A stretch of DNA of 14,151 nucleotides from CAYMLL01 sp964390645 (lineage in GTDB: Bacteria; Planctomycetota; UBA8108): assembly GCA_964390645.1 (NCBI GenBank), contig CAYMLL010000208.1, positions 1 through 14,151 on the forward strand, given 5' to 3'. The position numbers were made by a program, and so were the translations under genes. The stretch's first letter is position 1. Each line of letters opens with the position of its first letter. The notes below the pieces were generated by a model. The model had not been told where the DNA came from. It did no database searches and saw only the letters and a list, made by a program, of their open reading frames with translations. This document shows, in pieces, positions 13,795 to 14,151 of this stretch.

Positions 13795-13811
13795 TCGGGA
13801 GAGCGTCCCGA
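13795..13811. repeat. Hairpin at the left edge of the 9-bp array
   Basis: TCGGGA (13795-13800) is complementary to TCCCGA (13806-13811) across GAGCG. Because TCCCGA recurs in each repeat unit, the single TCGGGA could pair with several copies. Confidence 0.45.
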
Positions 13812-13850
13812 GCGTCCCGAGCGTCCCGAGCGTCCCGAGCGTCCCGAGCG
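13801..13850. repeat. Tandem array of a 9-bp unit, 5.6 perfect copies
   Basis: GAGCGTCCC is repeated five times without a mismatch (13801-13845) and followed by a partial GAGCG (13846-13850). The array fills much of the 121-bp gap between the divergent start codons and ends four bases before the oxidoreductase ATG. Copy number could vary by slippage. Confidence 0.9.
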
Positions 13851-13854
13851 GAAG

Positions 13855-14151
13855 ATGAGCGAGATCCCGATCGACCTTTCGTACGACCCCGTGCTGCCCG
13901 AAGACCGCAGTCCGGGAATCGGCTGCATCGGCGCGGGCTTCATCATGGCTGATTGCCATCTGGTCGCCTATCGCGACGCAGGCTTCAACCCCGTTGCCAT
14001 CGCGAACCGCACGCAGTCTCGCGGGCGTGAGGTTGCTGAACGCCATGGCATCGATTCGGTCTACACCGATTACGAGGAGCTGCTTTCGGATCCCGCGGTG
14101 GAGGTCGTCGACATCGCGTTGCCACCAGACCTGCAGCCGGCGGTGGTGGAC
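13855..14151 (+). CDS. Gfo/Idh/MocA family NAD(P)-dependent oxidoreductase, N-terminal part
   Basis: Ninety-nine codons are visible before the right edge. Residues 22-60 form the Rossmann start: 'IGCIGAGFIM' with G-x-G-x-x-x, then 'HLVAYRDAGFNPVAIANRT'. Next come 'HGIDSVYTDYEELLSDPAVEVVDIALPPDLQ' features (64-94), which are classic for the family's dinucleotide-binding domain. Such enzymes oxidise or reduce sugars, inositols and related alcohols, and a C-terminal substrate domain should follow outside the window. The ATG at 13855 is the natural start, although the bases directly before it belong to the 9-bp repeat and give no properly spaced ribosome binding site. Substrate cannot be inferred. 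Confidence 0.88.
   Translation, partial: MSEIPIDLSYDPVLPEDRSPGIGCIGAGFIMADCHLVAYRDAGFNPVAIANRTQSRGREVAERHGIDSVYTDYEELLSDPAVEVVDIALPPDLQPAVVD

Noticed and set aside
13795..13850. CRISPR-like array
   Set aside because: Units are 9 bp and directly adjacent with no spacers, and no cas genes are present.
12594..13946. Beta-propeller gene starting at the upstream ATG 13946
   Set aside because: The extra residues would be a Ser-Gly-Arg translation of the tandem array before the signal peptide. A signal peptide should be N-terminal, so GTG 13733 is preferred.
1..14151. Horizontal transfer or mobile element signals
   Set aside because: No transposase, integrase, tRNA-flanked site or terminal repeats were seen. 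Base composition looks even apart from the AT-richer intergenic region at 7300-7400.

Overview
The window is GC-rich, densely coding bacterial DNA with twelve protein genes. Ten are complete and two are cut by the window edges. No RNA gene, CRISPR array, transposase or phage gene was seen. The best clue to the host is the C-terminus of the large secreted nuclease (4151-7258). It carries a pair of dockerin-like repeats of the 'RGDxNxDxxxDLSD...FNFLFLGG' type, ending in a Cys-rich tail. I know this arrangement mainly from Planctomycetota and related marine or soil lineages, so a planctomycete-like organism is inferred, not proven.

Layout, left to right. (a) 1-471, minus: N-terminus of a secreted lamin-tail-domain protein. 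(b) 472-670: divergent intergenic region with an extended -10 candidate, two CACGTG hexamers and an inverted repeat. (c) 671-1843, plus: NamZ/DUF1343 family protein without a signal peptide, converging on ychJ across a 23-bp gap that holds a hairpin. (d) Minus strand, 1867-7258, read right to left: a secreted two-LTD/EEP nuclease with dockerin-like tail, thymidine kinase 4 nt behind it, a tagatose-3-epimerase-like TIM barrel with its own strong ribosome binding site, and YchJ. (e) 7259-7429: AT-richer divergent promoter region. (f) Plus strand, 7430-11030: an IPNS-type 2-oxoglutarate/Fe(II) oxygenase, a SAMHD1-like HD phosphohydrolase and a NupC-type nucleoside transporter that overlaps the HD gene by 13 nt. 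(g) Minus strand, 11217-13733: a secreted beta-propeller protein, ttcA (11-nt overlap) and smpB. (h) 13734-13854: divergent region with a 9-bp tandem array. (i) 13855 to the right edge, plus: start of a Gfo/Idh/MocA oxidoreductase.

The most interesting reading is that the two divergent groups around 7259-7429 form one functional set for using extracellular DNA. The secreted nuclease would cut DNA outside the cell. NupC would import nucleosides, thymidine kinase would trap thymidine, and the HD enzyme would adjust (deoxy)nucleotide pools. The oxygenase is the unexplained member; some IPNS-type oxygenases act on thymine or thymidine. This is inference from family assignments and gene order. The remaining genes (smpB, ttcA, ychJ) are ordinary housekeeping genes.
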